A stretch of 64,000 nt of DNA, taken from the NCBI RefSeq assembly GCF_000813745.1, contig NZ_JWLC01000005.1, forward strand, positions 62,001-126,000, written 5' to 3'. This DNA comes from Leisingera sp. ANG-M1 (GTDB taxonomy: Bacteria > Pseudomonadota > Alphaproteobacteria > Rhodobacterales > Rhodobacteraceae). The notes under the pieces were generated by a model, which had not been told where the DNA came from, made no database searches, and saw only the letters and a program-made list of their open reading frames with translations. Made by a program: the position numbers and the translations under genes. Shown one piece after another: positions 61,152 to 64,000 of this stretch (the first letter of the stretch is position 1; each line of letters starts with the position of its first letter).

Positions 61152-62342
61152 ATGGCGCAGCCAGACCGCAAGACCCGGCCGCAGTTCTCCCAGCCGGTGC
61201 GGCAGATCATCATGATGCTGATCGCCCTGGGGCTTTCCGGCTTTGGCGCCTTTGTGGCGCTGCCGCGGGTGCTGCCGGTGTTCGAGGCGAACCCCTGGCT
61301 CAACGGCTTTATCGTGCTGGTTTTCGTCATCGGCGTCTTGGCCTGCTTCTGGCAAGTGGTGCAGCTGATCGGTTCGGTGCGGTGGATCGAACGCTTTGCC
61401 GCCGGTGACAACCAGGAGCACCGCCGCCCGCCGTCGATGCTGGCGCCGCTGGCCTCGCTTCTTGGCTCGCGTTCTGCTCGGATGCAGCTTGGTTCAGCCT
61501 CAACCCGCTCGATCCTGGACTCGGTTGCCAATCGCGTCGACGAAGACCGCGAGATCACTCGGTATATCGTCAACCTGCTGATTTTCCTTGGACTTCTGGG
61601 CACGTTTTATGGCCTGGCCACCACCGTTCCGGCAGTGGTCGACACCATCCGCAGCCTGGCGCCGCAGGAGGGGGAAGAGGGGCTCTCGGTCTTTAACCGT
61701 CTGATGACGGGGCTAGAGGCGCAGCTGGGCGGCATGGGCGTGGCCTTTGCTTCGTCGCTCCTGGGCCTGGCCGGCTCGCTGATCGTGGGCCTGTTGGAGC
61801 TGTTTGCCGGCCACGGTCAGAACCGGTTCTACCGCGAGCTGGAGGAATGGCTGTCCTCCATCACCCGAGTCAGCTTTTCCTCGGGCGAAGACGGCGCCAG
61901 CGACAGTGGCGTGGTCTCTCAAGTGCTCGACAATATGGCCGAGCAGATGGACGCGCTGCAGATGATGTTTGCCGAAACCTCGGCGGGCCGTGCAGCGGTG
62001 GACGAGAAACTGGGCGCGCTTGTGGAAACCATCCAGGAGATGAACCGCCGCCAGGAGCACACCGGCACCATAACTGCGGCACTCGACCGCGTGGCGGTGG
62101 GTCAGGAGGCGCTGACCGAGATCCTGCGCGCGCAAGGCGAACACGGCGGCATCGACGCCGAAAGCCGGATGCGGCTGCGCTCGATCGACGTGCAGATGCT
62201 GCGCATCCTCGAGGAAATTTCGGCCGGCCGCCAGGAGAGCCTCACTGAGCTGCGCAAAGACATCGACCTTCTGGTCAAGGCCTTTGCCCGCCCGCGCGGC
62301 TTGTCCCGCGGCGGCGTGCCGGGCCGGGACGCGGGAGAGTAA
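61152..62342 (+). CDS. MotA/TolQ/ExbB-like membrane protein
   Basis: 396 residues. Four membrane helices at about 18-38, 52-75, 135-160 and 195-220, and a long coiled C-terminal tail (250-390). The DEDREITRYIVNLLIFLGLLGTFYGLATTVPAVV and GMGVAFASSLLGLAGSLIVGLLELF segments are those of the ExbB/TolQ/MotA ion-channel family. AGGAG precedes ATG 61152. The next gene, 3 bases later, encodes an OmpA/MotB-like partner. The pair would form a proton-driven, wall-anchored energy module outside flagellar or Tol loci. Function unknown. Confidence 0.87.
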   Translation: MAQPDRKTRPQFSQPVRQIIMMLIALGLSGFGAFVALPRVLPVFEANPWLNGFIVLVFVIGVLACFWQVVQLIGSVRWIERFAAGDNQEHRRPPSMLAPLASLLGSRSARMQLGSASTRSILDSVANRVDEDREITRYIVNLLIFLGLLGTFYGLATTVPAVVDTIRSLAPQEGEEGLSVFNRLMTGLEAQLGGMGVAFASSLLGLAGSLIVGLLELFAGHGQNRFYRELEEWLSSITRVSFSSGEDGASDSGVVSQVLDNMAEQMDALQMMFAETSAGRAAVDEKLGALVETIQEMNRRQEHTGTITAALDRVAVGQEALTEILRAQGEHGGIDAESRMRLRSIDVQMLRILEEISAGRQESLTELRKDIDLLVKAFARPRGLSRGGVPGRDAGE

Positions 62343-62345
62343 GCC

Positions 62346-64000
62346 ATGGCCCTCTCCCGGCGCACAGGACAGCGGTTCCAGGCCTCGATCTGGCCCGGGT
62401 TTGTCGATGCGATGACCGGCCTCCTTCTGGTGCTGATGTTTGTGCTGACCATTTTCATGGTGGTGCAGTTCGTATTGCGCGAAACCATCACAGGTCAGGA
62501 AAGCCAGCTGGATGAGCTGTCGGCCGAAGTCAGCGCGCTGGCATCCGCCCTGGGACTGGAAGAACGCGAGAACAGCCGCCTGAACGCGCGGCTGGGGGCG
62601 CTGACCTCGACGCTGAACACGGCGGAACAGGATCTGGAACAGGCGCGCAGCCTGATCACCTCATTGACCGCCGAGCGCGACCGGCAGGCAGACGAACTGG
62701 CAGAGGCCGCCAGCCGCATCACCAGTTTTGAAGCGCAGGTGGCCGCGCTGATCGCCAGCCGCGATGCCGCCCAGGCACAAATCGCAGACCTGAGCGCCGA
62801 GCGTGAAAGCCTGGAGGCGGCCCGCAGTGCGCTGCTGAGCGAGCAAGAGGCCTTGAACCTGGCCTTGGCCCAGGCCCGCGGCGAGATCGACGCCCAGGCT
62901 GAAGCAGCCCGGCTGGCTGCCGCCGAGCGCGAAGCGATGGAAGTGCTGATTGCCAGCTTGGAGGCCGAGGGGACGGCACAGGCTGGACAGATTTCTGAAT
63001 TGCAGGAGCAGCTCGGCGCCGAGGAAGCGGCCCGGTTGCTGGAGGCTGCGGCGGCCGAAGCCCTGCGCGAGCGGCTGCAGAATGCCGATGCCGAGCTCAC
63101 CGCCATGACCCTGGCGCTTGAGGCACAGCGGCAGGAGGCCGAGGATACGCTGACCCTGCTGGCCGCAGCGGAAGCGGCGAAGAAGCAGCTGGATGCGCAG
63201 CTGAGCGAGCTGGAAGCGGCCCGCGCCGGGGCGGATGCCGAAGCCGGGCAGCTCACGGCTGAGCTTGCGCAGGCCAAGGCGGCGCTGGCCGCAGCGGAAA
63301 CCCAGGCCGCAGATGCGGAAGTGCTGCGCCAGCGTTTGCTGGCCGCTGTGTCGGATCTGGAAACGGCAGAAGCCTCCGCATCGGAGCGGCTGACCCTTGC
63401 CGAAGAGCGTGCGGTGCTGCTGGCCCAGGCCCGCTCGGCATTGTCCGAAGAACAGGCGGTCTCCGAGGAGGCCCGCCGGGAAACCGCGCTGCTCAATCAG
63501 CAAGTTGCGGCTTTGCGGGAGCAGCTGGGCGGGTTGCAGGCGATCCTGGACGACTACCAGGCCCGCGACGCAGCGCAGCAGGTGCAGCTGCAGAACCTTG
63601 GCCAAGACCTGAACGCCGCGCTGGCCCGCGCGGCCTCAGAGGAACGCAAGCGCCGCCTGCTGGAAGAAGAGGAGCGTAAACGGCTGGAGGCGGAAGCCGC
63701 GCGGCTGGAAGCCGAAGCTGGCCGGCTGGCGGATGAAGCGCAGGATCTGGCGCGTTACCGCTCGGAGTTCTTCGGCCGCCTGCGCGATCTCCTGGGCACC
63801 CAGGAAGGCGTAAAGATCCAGGGCGACCGCTTTGTATTTGCCTCCGAGGTGCTGTTCGATCCAGGCAGCGCAACCCTGTCGCCGGAAGGGGAGGTGGAAA
63901 TCGCCAAGGTGGTCTCGATCCTGCAGAGCGTGGTGGCGGCAATTCCGCCGGAGATCAACTGGGTGATCCGGGTGGACGGCCATACAGATGACACACCGCT
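62346..64000 (+). CDS. OmpA/MotB-like protein with long coiled coil (partial, runs off the window)
   Basis: At least 551 residues, no stop before the window end. One N-terminal membrane helix (GFVDAMTGLLLVLMFVLTIFMVVQFVL, about 18-44) is of the MotB/ExbD kind, with an aspartate before it. About 420 residues of Ala/Glu-rich coiled coil follow. The C-terminal part begins an OmpA-type peptidoglycan-binding domain (FASEVLFDPGSATLSPEGEVEIAKV and INWVIRVDGHTDDTP). The aspartate at the helix start may take part in proton flow with the ExbB-like partner. The long coiled coil would span the periplasm. Confidence 0.88.
   Translation, partial: MALSRRTGQRFQASIWPGFVDAMTGLLLVLMFVLTIFMVVQFVLRETITGQESQLDELSAEVSALASALGLEERENSRLNARLGALTSTLNTAEQDLEQARSLITSLTAERDRQADELAEAASRITSFEAQVAALIASRDAAQAQIADLSAERESLEAARSALLSEQEALNLALAQARGEIDAQAEAARLAAAEREAMEVLIASLEAEGTAQAGQISELQEQLGAEEAARLLEAAAAEALRERLQNADAELTAMTLALEAQRQEAEDTLTLLAAAEAAKKQLDAQLSELEAARAGADAEAGQLTAELAQAKAALAAAETQAADAEVLRQRLLAAVSDLETAEASASERLTLAEERAVLLAQARSALSEEQAVSEEARRETALLNQQVAALREQLGGLQAILDDYQARDAAQQVQLQNLGQDLNAALARAASEERKRRLLEEEERKRLEAEAARLEAEAGRLADEAQDLARYRSEFFGRLRDLLGTQEGVKIQGDRFVFASEVLFDPGSATLSPEGEVEIAKVVSILQSVVAAIPPEINWVIRVDGHTDDTP

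Overview
The window looks like a chromosomal segment of a marine roseobacter (Rhodobacteraceae, Alphaproteobacteria; Leisingera or Phaeobacter-like). The reasons are high GC, dense operons with ATGA-type overlaps, TRAP and tripartite tricarboxylate transporters, sulfonate and betaine catabolism, an oxyR-katG pair, a CtrA-type site, DUF1489 and DUF2125 proteins, and a cobalamin-dependent class II ribonucleotide reductase. I see no tRNA, rRNA, CRISPR array, phage or intact insertion sequence. The organism assignment is inference from gene content, not a database match.

Layout. 0.4-7.1 kb: a TAXI-type TRAP transporter operon with a class IV aminotransferase, ProC and a wrecked UspA gene, followed by an FCD-type GntR regulator whose promoter shares a TTGTCGACAA palindrome with the operon. 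7.5-10.4 kb: nrdJ and a DUF1489 gene with DnaA-box-like sites between them. 10.5-13.2 kb: an Lrp regulator divergent from ornithine cyclodeaminase and a CtlX-like hydrolase. 13.5-20.9 kb: a GlxA-type regulator divergent from a betaine/carnitine-type operon (gamma-butyrobetaine dioxygenase-like, alcohol dehydrogenase-like, enolase superfamily, ADP-forming acyl-CoA synthetase, enoyl-CoA hydratase). 21-28.9 kb: a sulfoacetate module (sauT, sauS, three-part TTT transporter) divergent from a LacI regulator and a ProC-like gene.

29-37.8 kb: a LysR regulator divergent from an aldehyde dehydrogenase, an M19-like protein with an altered metal site, an unrecognised 562-residue protein, a DUF3726 protein, an Ldh-family oxidoreductase and a BCCT transporter. 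This is the best candidate for a little-described catabolic system. 37.8-41.3 kb: a LysR gene and a tandem family III CoA-transferase. 41.6-46.1 kb: a coxMNOP-type cytochrome c oxidase with two subunit III-like genes. 46.3-49.6 kb: katG and oxyR. 49.8-52.4 kb: a Hint-domain protein with a CtrA-type site, rpsD with a structured leader, and a PA14-like secreted protein. 52.5-54.5 kb: an Lrp regulator and a class V aminotransferase. 54.7-56.3 kb: a lone lysine-rich protein with a peptidoglycan-binding-like N-terminus. 56.4-59.2 kb: hisC, a TyrA-type dehydrogenase and an extensin-family protein. 59.5-64 kb: DUF2125, a ChaC-like protein, and an ExbB/MotA-like plus OmpA/MotB-like pair that runs off the window.

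The common theme is import and breakdown of small marine osmolytes and sulfonates. Imported betaines, amino acids or sulfoacetate are turned into CoA esters, semialdehydes and cyclic imines. Four different imine-handling enzyme families occur within 35 kb. Each catabolic block has its own regulator, and several carry an identifiable palindromic operator.
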